A stretch of 64,000 nt of DNA from Antilocapra americana (lineage: Eukaryota; Chordata; Mammalia; Artiodactyla; Antilocapridae), in assembly GCA_007570785.1 (NCBI GenBank), contig ML661885.1, positions 13,486,915-13,550,914 of the forward strand, written 5' to 3'. Of this stretch, positions 10,757-21,912 are shown in pieces. The first letter of the stretch is position 1, and each line of letters begins with the position of its first letter. The notes below the pieces were generated by a model. The model was not told where the DNA came from, ran no database searches, and worked only from the letters and a program-made list of their open reading frames with translations. A program made the translations under genes and the position numbers.

Positions 10757-10953
10757 AGGCTTCCCTGGTGGCTCAGATGGTAAAGAATCTGCCTGCGATG
10801 TAGGAGACCCAGGTTTGATCCCTGGGTCGGGAAGATCCCTGGAAAAGGGAATGGCAACCCACTCCAGTATTCTTGCATGGAGAATTCCACGAACAGAGGA
10901 GCTTGGCAGGCTATAGCCCATGGGGTTACAAAGAGTCAGACAAGACTGAACAC
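10757..10953 (+). mobile_element. Bov-tA SINE
   Basis: Near-consensus copy: 'ggcttccctggtggctcaga', 'gtttgatccctgggtcggga', 'ggcaacccactccagtattc', 'acaaagagtcagacaagact'. One of the better-preserved SINEs in the window. Confidence 0.93.
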
Positions 10954-11532
10954 ATAGAACAGAATCAACTCCTGAATCTCAATAAGGATTTTGCTATTTG
11001 TCTTCAGTCTCTCCCCATTGTAAAATATGGTTCTATGGGGTTGGGATCTCTTGGAGAAAACTCCGGTTTTGTATCTCCCCAGCTAATTCTGGAGCATTAT
11101 TCTTACTAGGGCCATTTATATTTAAACCTATTTCTACTGGTAAAACATCCCATCTAACAACCTTGAGCATTAAGCACCTCCTTAAAACTACTCATATGGT
11201 TTATCTCAGCTTACCACACAGTTTACAGCATCCTCCCAAAGAAGCAGTCAAATTGATCACAGCCACCTGTTCCCTCAAACCCATCTACCCCTACCTCATC
11301 TGTACCCCTACCTTGACCTCTAGGTAGAAGCACAGTATCAGCCTCTTAACTGCTGCAGCACTCATTCTGAAGTCACAAACGTGCTTAGCTGTAATGATAG
11401 AGGCAGTAACTGCTAAATTTGTCTTTTTAACCGGAATATTTGCCTGTGAATTTTTGAGTTAATACATTTTGACATCAACCTGGTTTATGGCCTTGATTTT
11501 CTTCATTTCAAATATGTACTCTTATCTCCTTA
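10954..11532. other. Unique sequence, nothing recognised
   Basis: No gene or repeat consensus recognised. Confidence 0.4.
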
Positions 11533-11601
11533 GGCCCGTTGACAGAGGAGCCTGTTGGGCTGCAATCCATGGTATGCCAAAAGAGTCAGACACAACTTAG
11601 A
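11533..11601 (+). mobile_element. BovA monomer 3' remnant
   Basis: 'gacagaggagcctgttgggc' and 'aaaagagtcagacacaactt' match the last third of the BovA body. The head is missing. Confidence 0.75.
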
Positions 11602-11663
11602 GACAGAGAACCCTAAAAAGCCCACCACTTCCCCAGTGCCCCCAGGAAACAACGTCCATTTCA

Positions 11664-11832
11664 AGGACTTCTCAGGTGGTGCTAGTGGGAAAGATCTCAC
11701 CTGCCAATGCTGGAGACGCAAGAGACACAGGTTTGACCCATGGGTCAGGAAGATTCCCCTGGAAGAGGTCATGGCAACCCACTCCAGTATTCTTGCTTGG
11801 AGAGTTCTATGGACGGAAGAGCCTGGCAGGCT
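11664..11832 (+). mobile_element. Bov-tA SINE, 3' truncated
   Basis: Head and most of the body are present ('gacttctcaggtggtgctag', 'ggcaacccactccagtattc', 'gaagagcctggcaggctgag'), but the 'gagtcagacacaactgag' end is missing. Confidence 0.88.
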
Positions 11833-13149
11833 GAGCTGCTTAGAAATCCTCAGAACTAGTTTTCCAGGTAAATGGTTCCACCTTGTCATTGTAAACCCTG
11901 GACTGTTGTCTTTATGATTGAATTGCTTGGAAAAAAAAGTACCTTACAGTGATTTTCTTGCCACACTAGCTATAAGGTAAATCATTCCTCTATTCTTACC
12001 TTTTGCTAAGTTATCTACCTTTGGCAAGAGATCACAGAGAAATTCCAAACAAGGGTATAACCACCCTGCCTGCCGACCCATGGTCTGGCCAGAAACACAC
12101 TCTCCTCTAGACCTCTCCACTTTCCTGTCTCTTGTTGACCAAGTTCGCTCCCTTACTCATTTGCATACTGCATTTCTTCCTTCTCCCTATATCACTAGCT
12201 CTGCATCCCTTTCCCCATGTTACAGAAATTATCTTCAGTGATGAAGTAAAAGAGAAATTATGAGCAAAGTGTGAACATGATTTTCCAAAGAAAACCCTTG
12301 ACTGTTTCCCATGTGTTTGTACATTTGAGCCATGTAAACATTTTTAAAACTGTTGCATCCATGAGTTTGTTTTAGTTCCCATAATTATTTCTTTTATACC
12401 AAGTATATTTAAAGTTCATTAAATTGCCTCAGATTTGATGGAGAATGGAGCTCCGTCAAACATGATGGTTTGAAGTGAGGCATAGATTTGCAGAACGATT
12501 TCCTTTTCTCTACGCATGGGAAAGATTATGCCACATTTAGCAAGTACCTACTGGAATTCTTAGCTGCAGTTAAATCACACTAGTATTTTCCTTCAGGTTG
12601 AGGCTGCATGGTCGAGGCTGGTGAGTGATTCCATATAGGTGAAAACTTGGCGAGGAGCCTTGCAACCTCAGTCTGGGCCATAATTTCCACACATCCCTCT
12701 GAATCCTTCAGAGTACATAGGAGGGGCTAAGTTCTAAAGAGGGAGTCGAATTATTTCTATTTACTCAAGAACTGAACAGAGCTATTAGAAAGAAATCTTC
12801 AGGTCTTTTGTGGGATGAAAATAACTCTTCCACAGCTGCAAGACAGTGATGGAAGTTTTGTGAGCCAAGAGGAAAGCAGCTGAAAAGGGCTAGAAAAATC
12901 ACCATGAGTGTTTTTCCACTCCTATAAGTCATAAAAATTGGCTTAAAATATTGGGAGTGATTTTTCTTTGAAATGGCTCCTCCTACCATAACCTAATGGT
13001 CAACATAATGGCTTCTCTTCTTTGGTTTTTAAAAGTGGCACACTGAAGCAGGGTAAGGTTCCTCAGAAACTTGACAGTGCTGATGTCTCTAGAAGCATTC
13101 ATATTCTTGGATACACCTTCCTTTGGTAATAGAATTTAAAAGAGAATTG
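11833..13149. other. Unique sequence, nothing recognised
   Basis: About 1.3 kb without a recognisable repeat or gene. Small open frames only. Confidence 0.4.
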
Positions 13150-13345
13150 GTTTTAAGAGTCTTGGGATTTGATTCTACACTTGTCAGCTATGACCTAGAT
13201 CATTCCCTTTTTGAGTTTCAGTTTTTTGTTCTGAAAAAGATGGAGAAAATCATATCAAATTGCTGGCTTGTTGAAGAGGTTATGCCAAAGCCTCTAGCAC
13301 AGTGCTTGACACATATTAGGGACTCAGTAAGTGTTAAGTGCCTTC
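13150..13345 (+). mobile_element. MIR SINE (ancient)
   Basis: Readable MIR blocks: 'tgtcagctatgacctagatc', 'gagtttcagttttttgttct', 'ctctagcacagtgcttgaca', 'ggactcagtaagtgttaag'. Diverged, near full length. Confidence 0.7.
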
Positions 13346-13744
13346 TCCATGTTAGTGATGTTATTTTATTAGCAAGATTATTTTTATTATTTAGTGTAGT
13401 ACACTAGATTTGTAGAGAACTAAAAGCAAGCACGATAGATGAAAGCAGCAAACCATTTCTTAGTAGAGACGAGTTTAGCAGACCATATAAAACTGGCATA
13501 GATTGGCAGGTATAGTGTGTCGTCAGGGTGGATTCTTGGTGGTAAAAAGACTGAATCAGAAGAAAAGTTCATTTTTTTGAGGGGGGGGGACAGGTAGTAG
13601 CAAGTTTCTTTTCAGAAAGGCTGCTACGATTTTGATTCCCACCCCCCCCAAAAGGTTTATAGGAGGGTCTAATTCTACGAGCCCTGATCAGAGCTGGATA
13701 TTTTAAGTGTTTTAATTTGAGGACCACTATGAAAGGTAAGATTA

Positions 13745-14030
13745 TCTATTCTAAATTAAGTGCCATACATATGAACCTTCAAGTTGCGAGCCTTCAAAGA
13801 TGGTTTCACGTGTCCAGTTCTGTAAGTTACTGCATGTGTCTGGCATACGTCGTCACATGCAAGCGTGCTCTACAAGTGGTTGTGCTTTTGTGCACTTTAC
13901 TGTGCAGTACTTAAGAGAGTATAGTGGTACAGTATCCATATATTTCAAGACCACAAGATGTCCAGAAGCAAGCGTAAAAGCAGTGGTGATGTAGCAGGTA
14001 GTACTGTAATTTTCAAGGTACTGTACTATA
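13745..14030 (+). mobile_element. Tigger-like (pogo) DNA transposon, left segment
   Basis: The phrases 'gaaccttcaagttgcgagcc', 'ctctacaagtggttgtgctt' and 'cttttgtgcactttactgtg' lead to an ATG at 13958 opening [14 protein letters not shown], which resembles the start of Tigger-family transposase frames. The rest of the transposase is missing and the left terminal repeat is not seen. The element resumes at 14861. Confidence 0.65.
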
Positions 14031-14860
14031 AAATTAAAACCACAATGAGGTACCACTTTACACCAGTCAGAAAGGCTGCCATCCAAAAATCTACAAGCAA
14101 TAAATGCTGGAGAGGATGTGGAGAAAAGGGAACCCTCTTACACTGTTGGTGGGAATGCAAACTAGTACAGCCACTATGGAAAACAGTGTGGAGATTCCTT
14201 AAAAAACTGAAAATAGACCTGCCATATGGCCCAGCAATCCCACTGCTGGGCATACACACCAAGGAAACCAGAATTGAAAGAGACACGTGTACCCCAATGT
14301 TCATCGCTGCATTGTTTACAATAGCCAGGACATGGAAGCAACCTAGATGTACATCAACTGATGAATGGATAAGAAAGCTGTGGTACATATACACAATGGA
14401 ATATTACTCAGCATTAAAAAAAATTCATTTGAGTCAGTTCTACTCAGGTGGACGGAACTGGAGCCTATTATCCAGAGTGAAGTAAGCCAGAAGGAAAAAC
14501 AACAATACAGTATATTAACGCATATATATGGAATTTAGAAAGATGGCAGCGAGAACCCTGCATGCGAGACAGCAAAAAGAACGCAGACATATAGAACAGT
14601 CTCATGGACTCTGTGGAAGAGGGCAAGGGTGGGATGATATGGGAGAATGGCATTGAAACATGTTAATTATCATATGTGAAATCAATCGCCAGCCCTGGTC
14701 TGATGCTCGGGGCTGGTGCACCGAGATGACCCAGGGGGAGGGAATAGGGAGGGAGGAGGGAGGGGGGTTCTGGAGGGGGAGCATATGTAAACCCATGGTG
14801 GTATCATGTCATTGTATGGCAAAACCAATAAAAAAAAATAAAAAAAAAACCCAAAAAACC
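14031..14860 (+). mobile_element. 5'-truncated L1 inside the Tigger-like element
   Basis: Plus-strand L1 starting in the ORF2 C-terminus ('ccacaatgaggtaccacttt') through the G-rich 3' UTR to an A-rich tail. It separates the Tigger-like segments at 13745 and 14861. A target duplication is not clear because both junctions are A-rich. It starts at nearly the same ORF2 point as the truncated L1 at 6548-8079. Confidence 0.9.
14034..14538 (+). pseudogene. L1 ORF2 C-terminal fragment, frameshifted
   Basis: Encodes [19 protein letters not shown] and the [18 protein letters not shown] motif. After 'YYSALKK' the frame slips in the A run at about 14417-14424 and ends early at 14485 instead of reaching the normal 'HIYGI' end. 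The preceding open frame (from 13958) joins Tigger-like residues to this fragment by accident. No function is expected. Confidence 0.85.
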
Positions 14861-14962
14861 ACTTTCTTTACTTTTTGTGTTTGCTTGTTTTTATGTCTTA
14901 TTTGTGTAACAAGTATTATAAATCTATTACAGTACAGTACTATATAGCTTATCAGGTTAGCT
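14861..14962 (+). mobile_element. Tigger-like DNA transposon, middle segment
   Basis: 'ctttactttttgtgtttgct', 'gtcttatttgtgtaacaagt' and 'ctattacagtacagtactat' continue the Tigger-type consensus after the L1. Interrupted again by a BovB fragment. Confidence 0.6.
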
Positions 14963-15114
14963 CGGTCGTTGTTATTCAGTCACCCAGTTGTGTCGGACTC
15001 TTTGTGACCCCATGGACTGCAGCACACCAGGCCTCTCTGTCTCTCACCATCTCCCAAAATTTGCCCGAGTTTCTGTCCATTGCATCAGTGATGCCATCCA
15101 GCCATCTCATTTTC
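14963..15114 (-). mobile_element. BovB 3' end fragment
   Basis: Antisense: 'cagttgtgtcggactctttg', 'ccccatggactgcagcacac', 'catcagtgatgccatccagc'. Flanked by a short repeat (tagct, 14958-14962 and 15115-15119) that may be the target duplication. Confidence 0.85.
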
Positions 15115-15213
15115 TAGCTGGATGAGATGGTTAGTTGGGTACCTAGACTAACTTTGTTGGGCTTACAAATGTGTTCTTGGAATGGAACTCGTTTGTATGT
15201 AAGGGACTTCCTG
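15115..15213 (+). mobile_element. Tigger-like DNA transposon, right end
   Basis: 'gttagttgggtacctagact', 'gaatggaactcgtttgtatg', then the terminal 'taagggacttcctg' followed by TA, the target dinucleotide of pogo/Tigger elements. This supports the family assignment independently of the coding remnant. Confidence 0.65.
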
Positions 15214-15716
15214 TACTGGCAAAGCATTTATTACAGGATTTAATCCTAACAGTGCTGGGCAATTTCAGAAGCCTCATTCATGAAGTGCTATCTGTATTTT
15301 TATAGCATGATTGACTGTCTTCCTTCTATAGGCCTGTCCTTTTCCCTGTTTTAATTGCTGAGTGAAAATACCCTCCGCCCTGCCTTCACTCCCATGCCCC
15401 AAATTTTACGTCCTTCTAGGCTCTCACAGAATCTTATTCCTTAGCTCAAAGTAACACAAACAAGGGATAAGCTTGTCATCACCATACCTCATTGCTAGAG
15501 AAACTACTCTAGGCTAGTCCCATGCAAAATAAATAGAGATCATGATACTCTAACTAGAGTGTGTGTAAAAATCAGAGCATTGTGAAAAATAAAGATGCAT
15601 GTGATCTTCTCAGTAGAGTCTCATTCCATAGACCTGGAAAGATCCTGAACATCTGTTATAAGTCACACAATAGGTGATGCAGGCAGCCCCCAAACCAGGC
15701 AGTTATAGGAAATTTG
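15214..15716. other. Unique sequence, nothing recognised
   Basis: No gene or repeat consensus recognised. Confidence 0.4.
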
Positions 15717-16013
15717 TCATTGTTTTCCAGTCACTAAGTTGTGTCTGAATCTTTGTGACCTCATGGACTGCAGCACACTAGGCTTCCCTGTCCTTCATTA
15801 TCTCCTGGAGTTTGCCCAAGTTCATGTCCATTGAATCAGTGATGCTATCCAACCATCCTATTCTCTGCCACTCTCTTCTTCTTCTGCCTTCAATCTTTCC
15901 CAGCATCAGGGTTTTTCCAGTGAGTCAGCTCTTCACATCAGGTGGCCAAAGTATTGGAGCTTCATCAGTCTTCCAGTGAATATTTAGGGTTGATTTCCTT
16001 AGGACTGACTGAT
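15717..16013 (-). mobile_element. BovB 3' end fragment
   Basis: Antisense from 'cagtcactaagttgtgtctg' through 'catcaggtggccaaagtatt' to 'gggttgatttccttaggact'. About 300 bp of BovB tail; 5' truncated. Confidence 0.9.
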
Positions 16014-16830
16014 TAGCCAGCCTTTATCCAGCCAGGCTAAGTCTCTGTGAATACGTGTTTTATACTCATGAGTGACAGTAGGCCCTGTGTATTGGGTTTC
16101 CCCAGTTACTGTCCCCATCTGCCTTTAGGCTGTGATGAGTTTTGGGGAGGTGCAGCTAAAAAGCCAACACCTAATGGCAGTTAAGAAAGTATTTTATTGA
16201 CTGGGTGATCACTTAGTAGCCTTGAGTTTCAACTCTGCTAAAACTCATTGGCATGGCAACCTCACACGTCTGACCCACTGCTCTCTGCCCTTTGTGCCAC
16301 CTGGCCCCATGACCTGAGAGGAGTTGGCAAAACTCTCAGAGACAGCACTGTAATTATGATACAAAATCATGACTTGGGAAAGGGGAAAGGAGGAGGGAAC
16401 ATCCAGATTTAGCTCTTGTTTGTCTTGGAGTTTTACATCTCTTTAATCGAGTTCGTCAATGTTATTGATTCAGCCAGTCTGGTCTGCTGATTTCTTTTTT
16501 TTTTTTTTTAAGGTTTTTAAAATAACATTTATTTCTTAAAGGTTAACATGTGCATAATAGGAAACCAAAAAGCACAAGAAGCAAAAGACAAAGTTATTCA
16601 TAATCACAAGCAGTTTACCATTTGACATGTCCTTCTAGGTCTCACTTGTGTATTTTCACAACTAAGCATCCATTTTTATGTAATTAAGACCATACAGTTA
16701 TGTATCATGCTGTTTCACACATCATGAATATTTACCCTTTCAAAGTCCCAAAGCTATGAGTATTTTGATAACCTGATTTCTGATTCCTTTAGCTGGCTTG
16801 ATCTGTTCCTAGCATGGTTCCGAGTGAGTG
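16014..16830. other. Unique sequence with poly(T) tract
   Basis: A run of T at 16496-16510 precedes AT-rich DNA that might be an old LINE, but I cannot name a family. No gene seen. Confidence 0.4.
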
Positions 16831-16944
16831 CATATAGTCAATACGTGTTTACTGAACATTCATACATGCGTACATGCCATCAACAAACTTCTATTGAGAG
16901 TCTGACTCTGGGCAGGCATTTGGGATATGATAGTGAAAAAGATA

Positions 16945-17162
16945 GGGCTTCCCTTGTGTCTCAGACAGTAAAGAATCCTCCTGCAATGCATAAAATATAA
17001 GAGACCCAGGTTCAATACCTGGGTTGGGAAAATTCCCTGGAGAAGGAAATGGCTACCCACTCTAGTATTCTTGCCTGGAGAATTCTATGGACAGAGGAAC
17101 CTGACGGGCTACAGTTCATGGGATTCAAAGAGCTAGACACAACTGAGCAACTAACATTAATT
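16945..17162 (+). mobile_element. Bov-tA SINE
   Basis: Complete copy with a target duplication of 13 of 14 bp (tagtgaaaaagata at 16931-16944; tagtgaacaagata at 17163-17176). The head carries a short internal duplication ('gcataaaatataagagaccc'). Confidence 0.93.
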
Positions 17163-17483
17163 TAGTGAACAAGATATGATGCTGAACAAGATGGACCTGG
17201 TCCTTGCCTAATAGGGTTTACATTCTAATTATCAAGTTCACTGCAAACTATAATTCTATCACAAGTCCTACAAAGAAGAATGTACCAATACAAGCTTTAG
17301 TGGAATTAAGCAGTCTAACTGGAGGATTAGACCTAAAGCAGCATTCCTTCCACAGCATTCAAAACCAAAAAGAAACAAGGAAAATAATGAATCTTTTTGG
17401 TCAATATGATCATCTATTTCAGGGTACTTTAAGTCATTCTGAACAAGAGCTTCCCAGGACTGATGAGCTTGTCTTCTAAGTGA

Positions 17484-17797
17484 AAAGAAAGTGAAAGTGG
17501 CTCAGTCATGTCCGACTCTTTGCAACCCCATGGACTATACAGTCCATGGAATTCTCCAGGCCAGAATACTGTAGTAGGTAGCCTTTCCCTTCTCCAAGGG
17601 ATAGTCCCAACCCAGGAATCGAACCTAAGTCTCCCATTTCAGGTGGATTCTTTACCAGCTGAGCCACCAGGGAAGCACAAGAATATTGGAGTGGGTAACC
17701 TATCCCTTCTCCAGAGGATCTTCCTGACCCAGGAATTGAACTGGGTCTACTGCATTGCAGGCAGATTCTTCACCAACTGAGCTATCAGGGAAGCCTT
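17484..17797 (-). mobile_element. Bov-tA SINE, tandem-head form
   Basis: Antisense. One full unit ending 'gagccaccagggaagc' at ~17677 is followed by a second partial unit ('aagaatattggagtgggtaa' to 'gagctatcagggaagcc'). The doubled body/head arrangement is a known Bov-tA variant rather than two insertions, as there is no intervening flank. Confidence 0.88.
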
Positions 17798-18101
17798 TGT
17801 CTCCTAAAGTAGCTGTATAATGTATAGGCTTCTTACCACAGCTACAATGCAGGTAGATGTCTTTGCCTGCTTTAGTCCAATAAGCAGACATGTGCTAAGT
17901 TCCCTGGGATCTTTCCAATATGAGAGCTAATTTTAGGCCCCAGACTTGCCTTCCCACCAGTGTTCAAGACAACCTCCTGAATGTGCTCAGGGAAGCATGA
18001 TAATTACTGTCTGGAATGATGATCTGGTTTCGCTGGCCAGCATGCTTTACAAGCAGATGATCCCTGGATGGATGGCTTGTGACCAGCTTGAACATCCTTG
18101 C

Positions 18102-18392
18102 TACTGCTGCTGCTGCTAAGTCACTTCAGTCGTGTCCAACTCTGTGTGACCCCATAGACGGCAGCCCACCAGGCTCCACTGTCCCTGAGATTCTCCAGGC
18201 AAGAACACTGGAGTGGGTTGCCATTTCCTTCTCCAAAGGAGAAGTGAAAAGTGAAGTGAAAGTGAAAAGTGAAAGTGAAGTCGCTCAGTCATGTCTGACT
18301 CTTCTCAACCCTATGGACTGCAGCCTACCAGGCTCCTCTGTCTATGGGATTTTCCAGGCAAGAGTACTAGAGTGGGTTGCCATTGCCTTCTC
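18102..18392 (-). mobile_element. Bov-A2 SINE (dimer of BovA)
   Basis: Two antisense BovA monomers joined by a GAAGTGAAAAGTGAAAGTGA-type linker at about 18238-18282. A perfect 15-bp target duplication (cttgaacatccttgc) lies at 18087-18101 and 18393-18407. Intact ends and target duplication mean both boundaries are exact. Confidence 0.95.
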
Positions 18393-18407
18393 CTTGAACA
18401 TCCTTGC

Positions 18408-18994
18408 ATGGTGGTTTCTTGGATATCACCTCATCACTGTATTTAGGGACATCTATTGTTGGGGATCCTGTGAAATAAATTAATTTGTGATTTGATGAGT
18501 CTGCACATGTAACCTGGATACATACTCTCTCTCTCTTTTTTTTGTCTTTGTTCCTACTATGCAAATAAGTAGTTATTAATACCCATTAAACTACTCCATA
18601 AAAAGGATGTGCTGTTGACCCAGTGACATTATTGAGAAGGATCTCTTATCCTCAGGGAAGAGCTTCCAATATGCTTATTATTGGTACCAATCATTGTAAG
18701 AGCAAGAGGTCAGAAGTGGTTATAGAGCTGCCAAGTGAAACTTCTCTGAGCTAGTTCCATATAGATTCTGAAAACCCAGCAGTACTCCAGTTGAGAATAT
18801 ATAAAAATTAGAATGTTTCTGATACCTTTTGGTGTCATAATTTGAGATGTTCAGAAGCAATGGTTTATGCCCATCAAAATCTGGGTATACCTATTCAATA
18901 TTCTGGAGAGTGGTTTCCTGCTGCCTTAGAATTCCTGAAGTTACTCAGCGATTATCCAGGTCAACTCAACACATATTATTAAAAACCTCATCTG
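18408..18994. other. Unique sequence, nothing recognised
   Basis: Contains a short CT-rich patch (about 18523-18543). No repeat family or gene recognised. Confidence 0.4.
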
Positions 18995-19000
18995 TCCCAG

Positions 19001-19192
19001 GGGCTTCCCAAGTGGTGCTAGTGGTAAAGAACCCACCTGCCAATACCCACCTTCCTGTCAGGAAGATCCCCTGGAGGAGGAAATGGCAACTCACTCCAGT
19101 ACTCTTGCCTGGAGAATCCCATGGGCAGAGGAGCCTGGCTTGCTACGTCCATGGGGTTGCAGAGTCGGGCAAGACTGAGTGATTGAGCACAA
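19001..19192 (+). mobile_element. Bov-tA SINE
   Basis: Full copy with a shortened head region. Probable 8-bp target duplication with one difference (tcccaggg at 18995-19002; ttccaggg at 19199-19206). Confidence 0.9.
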
Positions 19193-19206
19193 CGACTATT
19201 CCAGGG

Positions 19207-20097
19207 ACCCTGTGTGGGATGCTGGGAGGTGATAAAGAGCACATAGTAAAGTTTCCACCCTCAATATTTCATTAATCTGGGGAATTTGTGGAATATAAGT
19301 CTCAATGTTGATAGTTATTAATATCAAGATAGTTTACTGTAATACTCTTTTGGACTTAGGACAAGGTGGAATATGTGTGGCAAGTTGCAAGGGGGTGAGT
19401 AGAACAATACGTCAGCTTCAATATTAGTGACCAGAGAGCATGACTTCATTTTACATCTTTCCTAAAACTTTTGTATCTAATATTATAAAGCAATTCAGAA
19501 CTGAATAACATCTCTCTGAAAATTATTTCATTGGTCCACATTCACTTCTTAAATTTCAGGGCAATTGTTACCTCTCCTGTGTGGCCACCCTGCCTGACCT
19601 CTTACTCTTTTTCCTCATCTCTCTCACACTGTATCGTCTCTCTGCCTACAGCTGAGAAGGCTCATAGGAAAGAACTTTGCCTTCAGAGAATCATAACACT
19701 TCTCTGCATCGACATTTGAATCCTATCAGTTATACAAATTTCCTAAAACAGAAATGTGCTTTTTGCACCAGGGAAAGGTGGGTGGGGAAGGTTAAGTGGG
19801 CTGCAGACACCTCAGTCTTCTCCCTTTTTTAGTAGGGGGAGGGTTTCAGATCACATTTTTGTTACATTTAGTGTAAAACTCAAGGAGATGGATGATTAAG
19901 CATCATTGAAACTAGGAATGTTAGATTATTAGCCTTTCAACCGGTAAAATCTCCATATTAATAAAAAATTTACCTCTAACTGAAATTTACTAAACTCTTT
20001 GAGATTTGGGAAACTAATAAAAGTCCACTTGAAAGTTTCTTAAAGAAGGTGGTTGATGCCTCATAACCCATCAGACTTAAATACCTCAAAGTGTGCG
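19207..20097. other. Unique sequence, possible L2 trace
   Basis: At about 19565-19655 the text ('tcctgtgtggccaccctgcc', 'tgacctcttactctttttcc') faintly resembles an L2 3' end. Nothing else is recognised. Confidence 0.3.
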
Positions 20098-20310
20098 AGC
20101 ATGTGTGAGCTAAGTTGCTTCAGTTGTGTCCTTCAGGAAGGAAGGACCCCATGAACCATAGCCCACCAGTCTACTCTGTCCATAGGATTCTCCAGGCAAG
20201 GATATTGGAATGGGTTGCCATGCCCTCCTCCAGGGGATTTTCTTGAGCCAGGGATCGAATCCACATCTCTTACATCTCCCTGCATTGCAGGCACATTCAT
20301 ACCACTAGCA
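20098..20310 (-). mobile_element. Bov-tA SINE, diverged
   Basis: Antisense. 'ggattctccaggcaaggata', 'gccagggatcgaatccacat' and 'cattcataccactagca' are clear, with a local disruption near 20132-20148 (ccttcaggaaggaagga). Confidence 0.88.
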
Positions 20311-21101
20311 CTTTCTATAAACAACTTTTTCCCACATAACCACAATACAGTCATCAAAACGATGAAATTAGTATTGGCATTGCTACTGTCTCCTCAGAAT
20401 CCCTTCAGGTTTTGCCACTTTTTCCGAGTCAGAGTCTGGTTATTGTGTCTCTAAATTCCCCAGTCTCAATCTTCACTAGGCTGTCCTGACAGCAGTTGTA
20501 CCACGCTAGACAGTTTTGGTGGCAGTTTTACTTGGTCAGTGCCAAGTTGGCCTGTGTTGAAGCCTCATGGTGAAATGGAATTTATGGTGACTTCTTGCAG
20601 GGAACAAGACAGAGCAACCTAAACCAGTCCTCATACAAGAGTCCGAACAGTTGTCTGGCTAAATCGATAGTTGATAGCCCTTGACTGACTCAACAGGGCC
20701 CTCCATGGCACTTCCGCAGAAGCATAAAGAGAGCCACTTCTGGCAGGAAGGAAGGAGGGGAGACCTGAGCTCCTCCCACTGGGGAGTTGGATGGAGTTTA
20801 GGATTTGGGGATGGAGAAAGATGCCATGTTGTTCCAGGTGGTTTCAGGTGCTCACAGAACCTTAATAAATGGTGCTATGATTTGAGCTGAGCCTGACTGA
20901 GAATTCAAATTCCTACTCCCTGCTTGAAAAGCTGGTTGGTATTTGAGGGCTTCTCTGCCTATGAATAGTGATGATCACTTGATGTTAGGTAATGTGAATG
21001 CTTACAGTTTCCTGACTTTGTTTTAATGAATGAGTGTCATATTTTCTCAAGAGGACTCTTCCTGTTTTAGAATCTGTATTTCATAAAGGGAATTTGATAA
21101 A
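20311..21101. other. Unique sequence, nothing recognised
   Basis: No gene or repeat consensus recognised. Confidence 0.4.
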
Positions 21102-21345
21102 ATGGAAAGTGTGTGGGCTTTGGAATCAAGTGGACTGCAAAATAGGATTTGACTTCAAATCCTAACGTGGACATATGGTAGTGGCATGACTTTGAGGTCA
21201 GTTACTGAAACTCTCTGAGCTTTAGTTTCCTCATCTGTTGGACTGTGAGGAAAAAGCTCACCTTGTAGGGATCTAGTGAGGATTAGCGGTAATGTAGAGA
21301 AGGCACCTGACAAAATATCTGGCCAAGAGCAGGCACTGGATAAAT
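21102..21345 (+). mobile_element. MIR SINE (ancient, near full length)
   Basis: 'gtgtgggctttggaatcaag', 'aaactctctgagctttagtt', 'cctcatctgttggactgtga' and 'gagcaggcactggataaatt' follow the MIR order from left end to 3' end. Confidence 0.75.
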
Positions 21346-21569
21346 TATTATATTGTTATTCATTTCCTTGAATCTGCCATCAGGGCTTTGGTATAATCCC
21401 CTGTAGTCGTGACCAGGGCTCAGCTGTCTAAACTGAGCTATAGGTATGGCAAAGAACACCTCTCCCTTGTTTCCATGATTCTCTGGGTGAGCCTGGGCAA
21501 AATGTATTCTAAAAGCTGCTTTTTCAATTTCTGTGACATGTGCCTTTTTAAAAAAACATTACTGTAAAA

Positions 21570-21912
21570 ACAAATATTGTATATATGTAGAATCTAGACA
21601 AATGGTAAAGATGATCTTATTTGCATAGCAGAAATAGAGACCCAGACATAGAGAATAAATGTATGGATACCAAGGAGGGGTGGGATGAACTGGGAAATTG
21701 GGATTGACATATATCCACTATTGATACTGTGCATAAAATAGATAACCAATGACAACCTAATGTATAGCCCAGGAAACTCTCTTTGATACTATGTGGTAAC
21801 AAATGGAAAGGAAAACCAAAAAAGAGGGGTTTATATATATATATATATATGGCTGATTGACTTTGCTGTATAGCAGAAGTTAACAGTGTAAAGCAACTAT
21901 GCTCCAATTAGA
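21570..21912 (+). mobile_element. L1 LINE 3' end (older cetartiodactyl type)
   Basis: Plus-strand L1 tail: 'atatgtagaatctagacaaa', 'agacccagacatagagaata', 'ggattgacatatatccacta', 'taaagcaactatgctccaat'. A (TA)n run at 21832-21850 sits within it. 5' truncated and non-coding. Confidence 0.85.

Noticed and set aside
10190..10783. 197-residue plus-strand frame
   Set aside because: No recognisable domain, and the last residues are translated from a Bov-tA head. The size is within chance expectation for a stretch this long.
10757..10830. tRNA gene-like A/B boxes in SINE heads
   Set aside because: These are the tRNA-derived heads of Bov-tA and CHR SINEs; no complete cloverleaf tRNA gene is present.
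13570..13651. G9 run followed about 70 bp later by a C8 run
   Set aside because: Could pair as a short stem, but simple homopolymers of this length are common and no other element-like structure accompanies them.
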